The notes: generated from the sequence alone by a model not told the origin. DNA of 64,000 nt from Archilochus colubris (GCA_023079485.1 CM041090.1:10972519-11036518); one strand, 5' to 3'. Positions 14,001 to 27,170 are shown, numbered from the stretch's first letter. Program-made: numbers and translations.

Positions 14001-16115
14001 ACAAAATGCTACTTGAGGAACACCCTCTTCTAAGCAGTCAGATAAAAAGATTGCAATCTTAATGAAATAAAGCTTTTGGACATAAAACTTGAAAGCAAAA
14101 GAACAGGGACACTGGAACACATACATCTTGAACAGCAAAGGTTCATACACCACATTGGATCAAAACCAAGAGGAAACCATTCGTATACCTCACACCAGCC
14201 TAGAGCAAAATCCAAGAGAGGACCTTCTTAAGCATATATGAAAAGACTGAAAATAAAGAAAACACTAAACAGTCAAAAAGCAGGGAAGTTACCTTAACAA
14301 GCATTGGGACTGAGTCTGCAAACATACTTTTAACTGATCTGGCAAAAATGAAAGTTGCAGAGATCATGATGCTTTCCATTATTCCAGATAGTTAAAACTA
14401 AAGCAAACTTCAAAGAGTTACAAGGGATCTGATAATACCAAATGACTGATCTTCATTTGTCATTTTATTGTCCTGTGTATCCTAGCTATAAATACACAAT
14501 GATGAGTCTAAACCAGGCCTTAATAGTTACAAAAAAGATTGAGATTACTGGAAGCAAACAGTTCAACTCCCAGCAGCGTAAGTCAGAGAAAATCTCAGAA
14601 GGTATTAGAAACAAAACAGAGAATATTCTGCTGTGATGCAGGCTGCAGGTAATCCTGGCTGCTTCACTTCCAAAAGGGAAGAGCTAGAAACAGTAGAGAG
14701 AGGAATGACATTTAGGGAGCATGTTTAAAACAAAGGTAACTACTTTTCTCACATCAACACATCACGCACACAGAAAACACAGTTAAACTTATGTAAAATT
14801 TCACCACTCTGAAACACTGTAGAATCCAGATACATAAATGAGTTCAAAAAGGCAGCAAACAAGTTTACCTATAAACACTTTGATGTTGCTATTCACAGTG
14901 CAATAGCCCAAATGTAGCTTCCATCTCAGGCAGAGGCTAAACAAGTTTTTCTCGGAAATTTACTGTTAATATTTCAGAAGCTGACAAAATTCACTCATTT
15001 CCTATGCCATTCAGTCAGCTGCTGCTGCTGGCCACTGATAAAGGGAAGATGCTGACTTGGATGGACATTTGGTCCAGCACAGTATGTCAGCTCTTACACT
15101 GAACAGCCATACCAGTACATGTGTGGGGTTGTTTTGGAGGTTGGTACTTCTGGTAAATAAACCAGGCTATAATTCAAGCATGAAAAACAAACAAACAAGA
15201 GAAGCAGAAACTGTGACTTCTGAAGCAGAAATTAAACTAGTTCATGCTTATCATGTAATATAATGCAATGCTAAAATAAAGACATAATCAAATATTCAAG
15301 GGTGAGGGATTTTTTTGTTTTTACATAACCTGTCAGACTGCTGACTTCTCCTACAAGTCCTCTTCCTAATCAGGATGTCACCCCAAGTAGATTCACACAG
15401 TCTCTCCTAACCAAGAAAGACCCAGAAAGCAGCACTAGACATAAGCCATGGATATTTGCTGGAAAAAACTGCTAAGATCCATTTAAGATTGTTACCAATT
15501 TGGCTTTTTCCCAGCTGTCCAGAGGAAAGATATCCTGAACCAATGGATTCAAAGGGAACATGTAGATGAACGTCTGACTTTTCTCCAAGAAAACCTAACC
15601 TGCCAAAGTCATCCTGGAGCAGTACTGGATGCTCTTCCTCTTTAGTAAGGAAGTCTAGCTGAAGAAGTCCCAATGTCATAGAAAACACATAACTTCAAGC
15701 TGAGGTCCAGGACAAACATCAAACAGAATTCTGCTAGGAAGTACTGCTAATCCTGCTAGAAAGAATTGCCTAAACAATTTGGTGAACGTCTGCTTTCTCA
15801 TCATTGTCAGCTTCCTTCTCTTCTGACAGATGAGCTTTTGAAGATAGCCAAGCTGAAAGCCATGCAGGATAAACAAGCAGGTCTAAATCTGTGAGAAACA
15901 CAAAAGTTTCTTCCTCTAGAGCCCAAATTATAACGTGGCTGGAAAACAAAACAAGTGTTTGGTACACACTATCTTTTACTGCTGCTGTAGGCAGCAAGGT
16001 GAAGATGGAGGTACCAAATAAGCTTATCATCCTTATCAGGAACAAGCAAGTATCAAGGATAAAAATGTGTAAGAAAGAACAGAAGCTTTCTGATCACTTT
16101 TGTGAAGACAAAGAC
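11086..16115. other. AT-rich non-coding sequence
   Basis: No recognised gene or young transposon. A possible acceptor followed by a short open frame at about 15809-15892 is noted in the findings. Several overlapping open frames on both strands between 15.4 and 16.1 kb are short and unassigned. Confidence 0.5.
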
Positions 16116-16223
16116 GTTGCCTCAATTAAAATATTATAATATTATTAATAATATTATAGTACATAACATATATTATAATATATATCATATAATAATAATA
16201 ATATATAAAAATATTGAGGCAAC
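16116..16223. repeat. AT-rich palindrome with GC-containing arms
   Basis: The outer arms are a perfect 11-bp inverted repeat: GTTGCCTCAAT at 16116-16126 and ATTGAGGCAAC at 16213-16223. The 86 bp between them are almost pure A and T, dominated by ATT/AAT/TAT steps that continue the complementarity imperfectly. The whole could fold as a cruciform or hairpin. It resembles a small AT-rich palindrome or a decayed MITE. I saw no convincing target duplication next to the arms (AAAGAC on the left, ATACTA on the right). Confidence 0.85.
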
Positions 16224-19200
16224 ATACTAAAAGTTGACCACAATGCAATTCACACGAGAAACATCTGGAGTCACATAAAAAACCCAACAAAGTAAGAATT
16301 TCAGGCTGCACTGTTATTTAAATAACCTTCTGCTTACAATCACACAGGTTGGTTTGGGGTTCTTTCATTTGTTTTGGAAGAGGTGGATTGTTACCTAGGC
16401 CTGTAATAGTATTTAAGTTGGCCCTGCTGAAAGATAATGCCCTTGTCATCCTAAAGATCATTTGTGTGAACTACATAGGCAGCAAACACCACTACAAACT
16501 AACAACTCAAAGAAATTGGCACCCTTATTTCTAGCTGAGAATTTCCAATTTACTAGATGTTTTCTCATTCCACACTGTCCTGAGGTGAATGCTTCAGGTT
16601 GGATTTGTTGATATCCCCAAGAGAAACACAAGTTTTAATCACAGCATGTATGCAACGTGTACCACGTTTGTTCATGCTTCAGTGCTTCTGAGGATCATCT
16701 AAGGGGCAACATTTCCCTTTTCTTCAAAAGTAAAACCCATCACAGATGCATAATTTGTCATTCAGAAACTTGGAAAGTTTCCTTCTAAAGTGCCCTATCT
16801 GTTACTAAGAGCAAATTCCTGTAGCAAGCAAGGTACAAAAGAGCTTTAACCAGTTCCAAGAAACCTCTCAAATGTCACTCACCTCTTTTGCTCACAACAA
16901 AAAACAAATGCTCTTGCTCTCCTATATTCAAGAGGAGTTTCTGCTCTCCCCTGTATCTACTGATACTTCTTTAACTATTAAACTCAGTTGTTCCCAATAT
17001 ATTCCAAACTACAGAAAATTATTTTGATGTAACTTCTTTTCTTCTGAAACACAGGCTTCATGGAGATGACAGATGAACTGGGCAACTCTATCAGTGTCTC
17101 CATATTTATGCCCATTTGCCCACAATTCCAAGCCTCTGGTCTTAGTGATGATGTAGGCTGTAACACCATTCTCATGTTGGTTTCCTTCACATTTCTATAA
17201 CAATTGCATTTAAAGCAAAATCACTTCCTTTGGCAACATGGAGAACAAGAACTGAACATTTTTCTGAAAAATGCAGTGCCATCCAATGTTCAGTCTTTGC
17301 ATCTCAGGCCTTTAATGCCAAGGCAATGTACCTGAAAATTATTTCAGAAAAAACTCTTCAAGCAGTGGTTAAGTAAGTGGCACTAACTGCACATGAACAG
17401 GAAATGCCAATTGCTAAACTAGTAACCCAAGAAGATGCTCCTGAAAGTTTCATTACACCCACCTATAAAATCAAGAATCACAGAACATGCCAAATTGGAA
17501 GGGACCCATCAGGATCATCAAGTCTAACTCCTTTCCCTATTTAGGGCACCCCCAGAACCAAAACCAGAACTCTACTTCACAGAAGTCACATCACAGAATA
17601 TGAGATGCAGTTGCTAGTGAAGCTCCCTTGCATTTGGCCTTGATGCTGTTTCCACAGTTACAGAGTTGAGATGTCATAATATAAAAACACTTCAGTAAAG
17701 AGACTACAAAACCAGCTTATTGCTGAAAGTCAACCCCAGGCTTACGCAGAAGCAGAGTCTCAAAACATTAACAACTCTAATGAAACATTAGAGGGACACA
17801 TGCCAAAGCTCCTAAATTCCACAAATACTCTAAACACCAGCAGATACAACAAGCAGTGGCATTAACAGCTGCAACCAGAGATACTCCAGAACAAGAGACA
17901 TGCATTTAAAAGATCATGATACAATATACCACTGGAGGCCAAGAGCCTAATGCCATGGGTGGTCAAAGAATCACTCACATAGAGTTCTAGGCACCAAACT
18001 CACACCTTTTAAGTGAGGCACATAACAGAAAGGAAGCCACAGCTTTCATGTTTGCACTGGAATACAGCATCTTTGCTAAGCAGTACTAAAAAGTTAGTGC
18101 AAGCAACACTGGACCCAGCCAGATGTGACAGATGGAAAAATTTGTGTCTTGCTGACTCTACTGATTTTCCACTTGGAAAAGGGTTTTTTCCAAAATAACT
18201 AAACAAGATACCTGTCTCTGAACATTACTCACTTGGGAAGATTGGAGAATTCTGCTCCCAGAAGCTGCACAGCAAATTGTTTTAACAAGCAGTTAAGACC
18301 AGCACTGACGACACTAGTTACTCACTGTGACTTCTGCTGGGCACTGAACCATTCCATGCAACTCCCTATGTTAAGTCCTTCTGTACCAGACTCAAGTATC
18401 CTGGTGCAGAAACAGTGCCCAGCAGAAAAGATATTGGAGCCTCATTCACACACTGGTCATATGCAAAGTACATTCTGGGTATGTTACAATTTAGTAAATG
18501 GAAGCACTAAAACCTTAACTCTCAGCCTCTGGACACATTTAGCATGTGTGCCAATGTAACCATACCTGTAAAAAACATAATTGTGCCTACACAGTAATAT
18601 TCAATTCCTTGTATTAATTGTAGTATAATGCAAGGGAGCTAGATGGGTGGACAAGAAAAGTTACAGCAACAACTACCACCACCACTCTTCCTCCTATATC
18701 TTTTCAGTTTCTGCAGAACTTAACTCGGGACTGTTTCCTGGCACCAGTGCAACTCATATTTAACAGGATACCAAATTCATATTTATTGATCATTATCTCC
18801 ACTATGCATCAGAGTATCTTCCATCCCCACTCAAACTTTACTTTTTCTTCAACCCAAGATAACCTAATACAAGAATATATCCAAAACTTCCAAAACCAAG
18901 CACCCTGCTTATTTTGTACAACCAGTTATACAAGAATCTCACCTCCTTTGGGGCAAGGACTATTTATTGGTACACCACCCACACTTAATCAGCAAATCAG
19001 TTTTAGGCTTGTTTTTTTTTACAACATGATGACACTCAGGACTCCACAGAATCACAGAATGATAGACTTGAAGGAAGCAGGCAATTTACCAGATTAAACA
19101 AATGAGTGAGGGCTTCCACTCCTAGCTTAAGGTCTCAAAAAATTTTACTGTAATGCAGAATAAATCAGTTTGTCTTTGCCTCAGTTTCTACTTTGAAACA

Positions 19201-22200
19201 TGGGAATAATACTACTTACCAGACTGACCTGTTACCTTTCAAGTAGAGCAGATTCTCAAATAACAACAGGCACACCTATACTCAAGTGAATAAACTATGC
19301 TGAATCACAACAGCAGATTGTCTGGGCCAAATTCCATGCAGTATTAACAAGTCAACAGGAAGCACTCCAAAATTATTTCACTGATGTGCTCTGATCTTCC
19401 TTCCCCTACAGTCCAGTCAGCTGGCACTCTCGCTGCTCCCTGTAAACACACAGGCACAGGTATCAACCTCAAATTCCGTCTTCTCTTCCCCTTTTATTAC
19501 AGTCTCCCTCCTTACCCCTTAAAAGCCTTTTTTTTTTTTCTTCTTTCTCCTCAAAACCACACAAATGGGAACTGTAGCATCTGGAGAATGGTATTTGTAG
19601 CTGGGGTAGTCACAGTCAGTGTGGGAGTACTGATGGTAGTCACTAATCTGAAAGGAAGAATTCAAGTAACCATACACTTAATAGAAGTTCCTTTCTTCTC
19701 AAAACCATGATTATTCAGTATAGGTAAAAAGATTTACATGCTTTATCATGTAAGCATAACACTGTATCACTGTGCCAATCTAACATGGAATCACACAACT
19801 ACACAATTAGTGTTTAATGGAAGAAAAAGCTGAGTGTTAAGACTGCTGTACAATGAAAGTTTACCTCATCTACCCAAAAAACAAAGCGTCCAAAACATTT
19901 TTACTTGCACTTATTGCCACGGATTTTTAACTGATTGTTTACTTAGAGCAGGAAGACTAAACTGTGGATTTATCCATTTTTAGTGGCTACTATCTAACTG
20001 GGAGGGAATCAATTTTCAACTTTCACAATGCTGAGAGCGAAATGGAATGAGGGAACATGGTATAATTACGCTTTCTCAACAAAAGGACTGGCAGTTTGAA
20101 GGAGGCTGCTGGTGGCACTCTATTTTTCCTCTCCCTCATATTATTTTTATTCCCAAGGCAACAGGACCTATCCCCAGGGTGCTTCACCAAGAGGAGAAAG
20201 CAGTAATGTGCTGCTGAGAGGCCCTCTTCTTTCACATCCCCTCATACCAACATAATCATGATCTTCACCTGCCCTCCTGGGACCCACTGATTCCATGTAC
20301 ACAACAGCCCCACTCCAACACTGTTGGAGGAAATGCAGACAGCCACCACATGGCCAAAAGACTTAACATAACTGCACACCCTCAGATAAGACAAAACAGT
20401 GCAGGACACTAAAACAGTAGTAAAATAGTATATGCCACACTAATATCAAGATAACACTCCCAATAATATGTTTACAATCAAAGCGCCACTGTGGCATCAG
20501 TGTGGTGCCTATCAGTATGGTAACTTCTTTGCAAAGTTACTCTTTAAACAAATTCTTTTATTTAATAATTAATGCCCAGACTTTTAATGGTTCTGTTGCT
20601 GTGCTAGAAAAGATACTTAAACACATCTCTCTCCACACACAGAAATTCTTATGCATTCCTTTCATTACATCACCCTCACATATATTACTTTCCTTGTTGC
20701 TTCAAGGGTTTGGCTGTTTGTTTGGGTTTGGGTTTTTTTCCTTTTAAAATCCCTTTAGAAAAATCCCAGCTCCTCTCCATTTAGACTCTGGTTATTACAC
20801 TTTAAAAGGGAAAAAATGCCATTTGAAAACCAGAAGCATACATGGAAGTTAACTGTGTGATTTTAAGTTCCTTCTAATACAACTTCTGATCCCCAAAAAG
20901 ACCTTATTACCTACTGGACTACCAAAGACCACAGCATGGAAAGCAATGTAGAGCAAAAAAAACTTCAATCATAACACAATGGAGGCTGCTCAGCTGAAGG
21001 CTTAAAATGTATCCTGAATATGTGGGGAAATGGAAAAAACTATGGGAAAAATATGCAGCTAGTATTTACCACCTCTCCAATATTATGCAAGAGTTCCTCA
21101 AGAAGCTGCAGAAGTGTCTGTTAAGTTTCTAATATACACAAGAGAAAAGTACAGGAATATATAGTAATTTCTGCACACAACAAACAAGGACTTAATAGAT
21201 TTTTGCATCTTTCCTTAAAGTTTTCAAAAGATTTCGAGTAAGATGGCTTATATACATGATGATGATTAAATAAACCATTATATGAACACTACACAGGGTA
21301 TAAAGAAAGGTCCATGTTTCTGGACAAAATCATGGGCAGAGAAGGGTAGGTAAATTAGAAAAAGGAAACTAGAAAGTAGATCCTAACATCTGAGGAATCA
21401 TACACGTTTATCTTACATCATGAGGGAGCAAATCTAAAATCAGTATTTTCACTCAGGAAGTTTTGTAGCAATGACAATGTCAGGGGAAAACAACAATTTC
21501 AGGTATTGGTATTCACAAAGTCACAGACCTATGCTGAAATACTGTTACTGCACTGAGGAACCAACCTGGGGTACACATTTAACTGGCCAGGTTTTGACCA
21601 GTTGTAAAAAAGTTCAGATCATCCCAGGAAAAACAGGATTAAATCAAACTCTGCACTATCTATTACAGTTGTGCATCAACAGACAGGCATCCAAATATTC
21701 CTGCAAGAAAGTGGGAGAAGATATGAGAGTTTTAAGTCAGGAAATCGACACATAGGGATGAGAATTATACAGAAGGCAGAGAATTCCATGTTTACTTTAG
21801 AGAACAAAATTCTAAGGAAAAGTAGAGCTCGTGAAACATGGAGAATTCAGGTGGGAAATGGAAATGAAATCTGTGACTCAGTTTCATGGTGACAATTCCT
21901 CATCAGCATTGTCCCAGAATGCAAAATAAGGGGATGGTATGATGGGATTCCTCCTTGGGACAAGACCTACAGTTGATTCAAGGACAGGTACCTGGTGCTC
22001 AGAAACAGTGCACACCATGGTACAGCATCCAGATTTATTCCTAGAATAAATCTAGATTTATTCACACCTGAATAAGCTCCGGTGGCCACAGCTTTTCTGT
22101 TTGAGGTCACTGACAAGTGGCCTTTTTTTTTTTTATCAAAAAGCTCTGTTATCAGTAATATAGGCCAACGTATTCCTTCTATAAAAGTTATGACGAAGGT

Positions 22201-24000
22201 TTGTTGGTTTTTGATGCTTGCTTAGTTTGGGTTTTTAATCCATCACAAGTGAGGTTATTCAAATTTCAGACTGAGCATCTCAGCTGGGGCAGTTTTGTCA
22301 CATTGGCAAGAAGGAAGAGATGGAAACAAAAAACATTCCTTGGGTACATCAAGGACTAATTCCTGGCTTTTATGTAAAAGCAACTTAAACAAAATCCCTG
22401 AATAAATAAATTCCAAATTCTTACAAAGCCTTGCAGGAACTCATTATTATCCACTTTTTAAAGGAACAGCAAAGCCACCAGGAGACATAGTACCTGGTGT
22501 GAGATCCCCCAAAGACCAGCAGCATCATCTTAAGATGATGGATTCTTCAGCCTTTGACAAGTGCTTCAGCTCTGCAAAATCCATTTAAAACTACCTTTTT
22601 TTTTTTTTTTGGTGGGGAGAAGAAGAATGAAATCCTGGTACTCTTGATTCACCTGGTCCTTTTGATTCAACTGGGAAGCTTCCCATCATCTTGAGCAGGG
22701 CCAGGATTTCCTCCCAGATCAGGACACATTTGCTCTTATGAGATAAGAAGTACTTAAGAGTGGAGTTTTTCTTGCAACTATGCTTCAAACCTTTTTGTAC
22801 ATCCCTATTACCCACATGCCTTATCTAGAATACCCTGATACAGCAGCATTACAAAGGGCACAGTCACAGGCTCTGTAAAGGGTAATACGTCCTTGAAGGA
22901 CAAGATACATCATCATTCCACTACATATAGATTTATCTTGGTCTTTTCTCCTGCCTGTTGAGTAGGCTAAATCAGTCAATGAAAGGGAATTTCATCTGCA
23001 TGGTAACAATGACTGCCTTGCTAATCATGCCAATATACTAATAGTAACTATTTCAGCTGCCCATGTGTCCTGTCAGCAATTTGCTCCACACGGCCTGCAA
23101 AGAGGTTGGGAACTCTCAAAGAAAACTGAATTACTAGCTGTTTACATACCCATTTAGGGTTATAGCATATGCAAGGTTTTAAATTAATCTCTTTATAGAT
23201 TAACCTTTTTGAATCTATTTTAAACAGAAGTATCAGCAATGTACAGTGTGTACAATGCATCAGTGCTGACAAAATACATTCCCTGCCTCAAGGAAACTAT
23301 TACCACCTAAATATCATATATATCATCTGTTCAGGTGAAGGAGACTGCAACTTTACATTGAGTTGTTGGCAGTTTTTTGCACAACCATGAAGCAAATATG
23401 CACTCTAAATTTATATTGAGTGAAATTTCTGCACATTTACTACAAAAAGAATTGCCACACAGACCTAGATGTAAGCTAATATGGTGAATACAGAGAAGCT
23501 ACTTTCTAACATTAGAAGTTTGGAGGTCTTGATCCTTCTGCTACCTATAAAGGTTCTGATTTTAGGCATCCAGATATCATCTCCAACTTCTGCGGGACTT
23601 AAAACACACATGACTGGAGCTCTAATTAACTTTTCCAAAAATATATGAGGTTTATTTCATAGTGTTTGGTACTCAAGTATAAATCTTTTTTTTAATCTAT
23701 ATGTCACACAAACTGAAGAACAAAGAAATTGTCCAGGGTAAGTGGTTTTTTTAATAAAAATGAAAACAGCAGTATTCAAAACATGGCACACAACTACAGT
23801 GAATACTAAACTTGCTCTTGGACTATCAACTGAAATCAAATTAGCAAATCCCATTAAACATCAGTCAATGTCTTGCATGAAAATACACAGTTCTTGGGGA
23901 TATGAAAAATAAGCAATTCTCTGTCCTTACTCTGGGAACACTTCACCTCCTTTCAGGCGAGTTCAATGTGAGTTCAAGCCTGGCAGTCGGGGTTTAAAAC
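16224..24000. other. AT-rich non-coding sequence
   Basis: No recognised exon or RNA gene. It contains one eroded CR1 remnant (17.47 kb, listed separately), poly-T runs near 19010, 22121 and 22592, and open frames of up to 116 codons (18233-18559, 18747-19097) that show no family motif and look random. Confidence 0.5.
17474..17565 (-). mobile_element. Eroded CR1 3'-end fragment
   Basis: Reading the plus strand, AGAATCACAGAAC is followed by AATTGGAAGGGACCC, then ATCAGGATCATCAAGTCTAA and a CACCCCCAGAACCA stretch. This is the reverse complement of a CR1 3' end of a different and older subfamily than the 8.3 kb copy. Only about 90 bp can be recognised. The boundaries are approximate. Confidence 0.75.
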
Positions 24001-24093
24001 ACCATGGACAAAAAACCACCAGAGAGACTCTGCTTCTGGTTGCACACACCAGCACTGGAGTTTGAGACCCCAAGTCTCCATGGCAACCAGCAA

Positions 24094-24101
24094 TGACGTC
24101 A
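24094..24101. promoter_or_regulatory. Perfect CRE palindrome
   Basis: TGACGTCA is the full consensus site for CREB/ATF dimers. It lies six bases after an RFX X-box-like half palindrome. Adjacent RFX and CREB sites occur in known enhancers such as MHC class II X1/X2, but the spacing here is about four bases longer than in that module, so no such identity is claimed. Confidence 0.6.
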
Positions 24102-24667
24102 GTAGCCCCCACAGCAGAAACACCAGCCCGCTCCCCTGCCCTACTGCCTCAGGCTGCTGTGACATCGTCATCACTGGAGCTCAAGAAACAGAGCAGAGCA
24201 AGGAGACCCCGGCAGGGAAACTGCTGAAACTCACCCTGGCTTCAACAGACACCTATGTGACAGTTGGAGAGCAGTTTGAGAGGGGAAGGCGGCAGCCATA
24301 TTGTCAGTACCACAGGCCGCCTCCTCCTGCCAAATGTTTCCATCCACCAAGTTGCCTTGAAAGATTAAAAATTTCCAGAATGCCACAGGGATATTTGCAA
24401 TCACGGGTGAAGCAAAGTATTAGCACAAATGTCAATTTATTCTGTGTAGGAAATCACATAGGCAGTTGGAAGACTTCTTTTCCCTGAACACCCTGCTCTA
24501 CTACAAACTCTCTTAGAGTGGTAAATAAAAATGTGTTGCTACACAGTCAAAGTGCAGAGGTTTAAGCTGACCAACTAGGAGCCACATCAGGTATTGATGC
24601 CTCAGTTCCCAGAGCTTTATAGCATCTTTAAGCTGCCACCTCACATTTCCAACTTCTGCTGATGAAA

Positions 24668-24755
24668 ACTACAGGTCCCAGGATGCATTAGTACATTGCA
24701 AGCCTAGCAGGCCAGTCAGCTAAAAACACAGCACTGCACAACTGGGGCCTGTAGT
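24668..24755. promoter_or_regulatory. Inverted pair of ZNF143/THAP11-type motifs
   Basis: The left copy reads ACTACAGGTCCCAGGATGCA on the plus strand (24668-24687), close to the known ACTACAATTCCCAGAATGCA-type site. The right copy, read on the minus strand from 24755, begins ACTACAGGCCCCAGT and ends TGCA at 24735. The two form an imperfect inverted repeat with a loop of about 47 bp, so the DNA could also fold as a stem. ZNF143 sites are typical of promoters and chromatin loop anchors. Confidence 0.55.
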
Positions 24756-24800
24756 TTCCACAAACCACATTCTGACTCAAGATGAGACCAGATGTAGGCC

Positions 24801-27108
24801 ATATTGCACGTTTCCACAGGCCAGCAAGCAACATACACACACCATACAGGGAGACCACTGCTTGTAATTATGAGGCAAGCTGGATCGATACCCAGTTCTC
24901 ATATGTCAAAGTTAAGAGGACAAGTATTTCTGTAAAAATACACATCATCTAACAAAGATTTTTTAAAGTATATCAGCAGTTCAGCTACTTCAAAGTATGC
25001 AGAATGGGCCATGGCAGCAAGAATATTTTCCTCCTAAAAATGCTGTATTTATTCATATTAAAGGGTGTTCTTCTGAATATCAATACAAGAAGTGTATTTG
25101 GTGAAGGGCACATTCTCCCTGTCCCGAATTTAGTGGTCTAGAAACAAGTTCATCTCTTCCTCAGTTTCTACAACATTCTGAAGCTGGAGCTTACCTATCT
25201 TTCAAAAGCAGCAGTGCTTAGTTGAAAATTATATAGCAGTATCTCAGCACAGGCCTCAGAGAAAAATACGCTGTACTTTAGTTCAGTAAAGGGAAGGGCA
25301 GCTCCCCCTACCAGTCTAAGGAGGTTTTAATCAAGGAAGGAAACAACCAGGGATCAAAACAACTAAGTCCCCCTTTCTTTTCTCTCCCTTTTCCCTGAGC
25401 TCTGGCTTGTTAACAATATTACTAAGAAACAATAATATGCATATATAGTTTAATCTAAGTACTTATGTTTCACTAATCTTTGTGAACAAGACACTCTGTG
25501 CAGCATTTCCAGGCTAGAAGGCAGCACTTGAAAAAACATGCAAAAAAGACCAAGACTGACCCAAAAGAAAGACAAGCATCCCATTTCAACAGAAACTCAG
25601 TTCACAGTGACACTTCAGTCACCTGAAAGGCAGTCCTGATGCACTGTCCTATAGAGACAAGAGGTCTCAGGAGCACCTAAAGGTTTTGTCAATACAGCAA
25701 TACTGTCCATAGGCCAAAGACAGCTGTTGCCATAGTTACTATCAGCCAGCTTATCAGAAAATAATTATTGCAATTACTCAGAACTTTTGTGAAAATAATT
25801 TAAAGCTTCAATAGGATATCACTTGATCTATTAACTGTTTGCAACTATTCTGCCTTCAGGATCCACATAGTTAACGATGCTTGAATCTGCAGGGTTGGAA
25901 GGGAACAAGGGAAGGAATCAATGTTCCTTCTCCCTTTCAAGTCCTGACAGCTTGTATTTCGCAGGAAGAAAAAAAAGAAACAGAACCAACTGTAAGCTCG
26001 GCTGCCCTGCTGGAGTTCTCCTCTCTCAGGCCTGGAAACCTGGAAGTCCAAGCACAGGCCATCTCAAAGTCACAGGCTCAAATTTGGCCCTGTTTGTTTT
26101 AACCATTTGTGTACCCATACTCCTGTTCAAGAAGCACACCAGCTACATATTCAAAACCTATTTCTAATTACACACACAATGGTAAATTCCCCTCACTTCA
26201 GAGGCACACATCATGATTTCTGCAGAAGTGAATTTGGTAACATTCCCTTTTGTCCTACAAGTGTAGCACTGTCAGGTGCAAGGGCAGAATCTGGAAAACA
26301 CACATTTGAAGAAATCTGACATTAAAAAACCACAGGAGCTGCATGAACACGGCCTGCAACAGAGCTCACATTAAGCAGAACCTCATTTCCTATGTACTAT
26401 CTATAAATGCATTCCCATCAGTAACAACAAATATCAGGCTAGGGCTGGGGGGATAGCAGGATGGAGGGGAATGTTTTCTGGTGGGTTTTAAAGCACACTT
26501 TGAGCATACAATCTCTAATCAAACAGCAAGTGTTTGCAATGACAGTGAACAAGAAATCTCAGGTAAGAGGCAACAAATAACAGGTCCAGGTCTAGGCAAA
26601 GAGCTTTTAAGACACAGAGTACTTGATAATTCCAACAGAGATATTAAAAAGATATAAATAGTCAAACAGAAAATAAATGCTGCAAAGAAGACTGCTTCAA
26701 GTAATGCATTCTTTCCTCAAAAGCCTGCAATGATCAAAGTATTACAACAAAAGATTCTGTGGTACAGCTGGGGCCTTGCTAGGGCAGACCTAACAAACTC
26801 AAGGAAGGGACCTGTCAGGACAGCTTAAAAAACTGTATTAATGACAGGTGATTCTAATTGTCTGATTGCTATACAAGAGCACTTTTCCTCAGCACTAAGC
26901 ACATTTCTAAGTATTTTTGTACATTTCATAGCCATTCTGTATCTACACTTAACACTTTGCTTTCCTGAGGTTTTGATAAAACAAAAGCAGCGTCAAACAA
27001 ACTTAAAACTGTAACTTCATCAATTTCAGTCTAGTGAGGAACTTGGTAAGGTGTAAAAGACATCAATTATTTAAAACCTATTAAAAAAACCACAGGGGGT
27101 TAGTGTGG
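24801..27108. other. AT-rich non-coding sequence
   Basis: No recognised gene, repeat or RNA. The open frames around 25845-26319 overlap in three frames, which argues against coding use. Confidence 0.5.
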
Positions 27109-27170
27109 GGTTTTGGGGGGTTGTTTCAGGTTTTTGGGGGGTTGTTTTGGGTTTTTGGGGGGTTGTTTTG
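27109..27170 (+). repeat. G-rich 20-21-bp tandem repeat (quadruplex-prone)
   Basis: Three tandem units (27109-27128, 27129-27149, 27150-27170) each contain GGTTTTTGGGGGG or a near variant followed by TTGTTTT. A fourth partial unit trails off at about 27178. Each unit supplies a run of six G plus a shorter G run, so the plus strand could form G-quadruplexes. The matching minus strand is C/A-rich. Confidence 0.9.

Larger units (their letters stand above)
24030..24800. promoter_or_regulatory. Compact regulatory-looking patch (RFX-like, CRE, ZNF143-type motifs)
   Basis: This stretch is more GC-rich than its surroundings and concentrates transcription-factor motifs. An RFX X-box-like sequence, GTCTCCATGGCAAC, lies at 24074-24087 (12 of 14 bases of GTTGCCATGGCAAC). 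A perfect palindromic CRE, TGACGTCA, lies at 24094-24101. A ZNF143/THAP11-type motif, ACTACAGGTCCCAGGATGCA, lies at 24668-24687, and a second, weaker motif of the same type lies in reverse at 24735-24755. Motif family assignments are established knowledge; promoter or boundary function here is inference. A 141-codon plus-strand frame overlaps the patch (24062-24487) but matches nothing I recognise. Confidence 0.45.

Noticed and set aside
19051..19085. Possible CR1 3'-end scrap (CACAGAATCACAGAATGATA)
   Set aside because: Only about 35 bp resemble the CR1 terminus and the GGTTGGAAGGGACC core is too degraded to be sure.
24074..24101. MHC class II type X1/X2 enhancer module
   Set aside because: The RFX-like half and CRE are adjacent, but the spacing is about four bases longer than in the class II module and no W/S or Y box was found at the expected distance.
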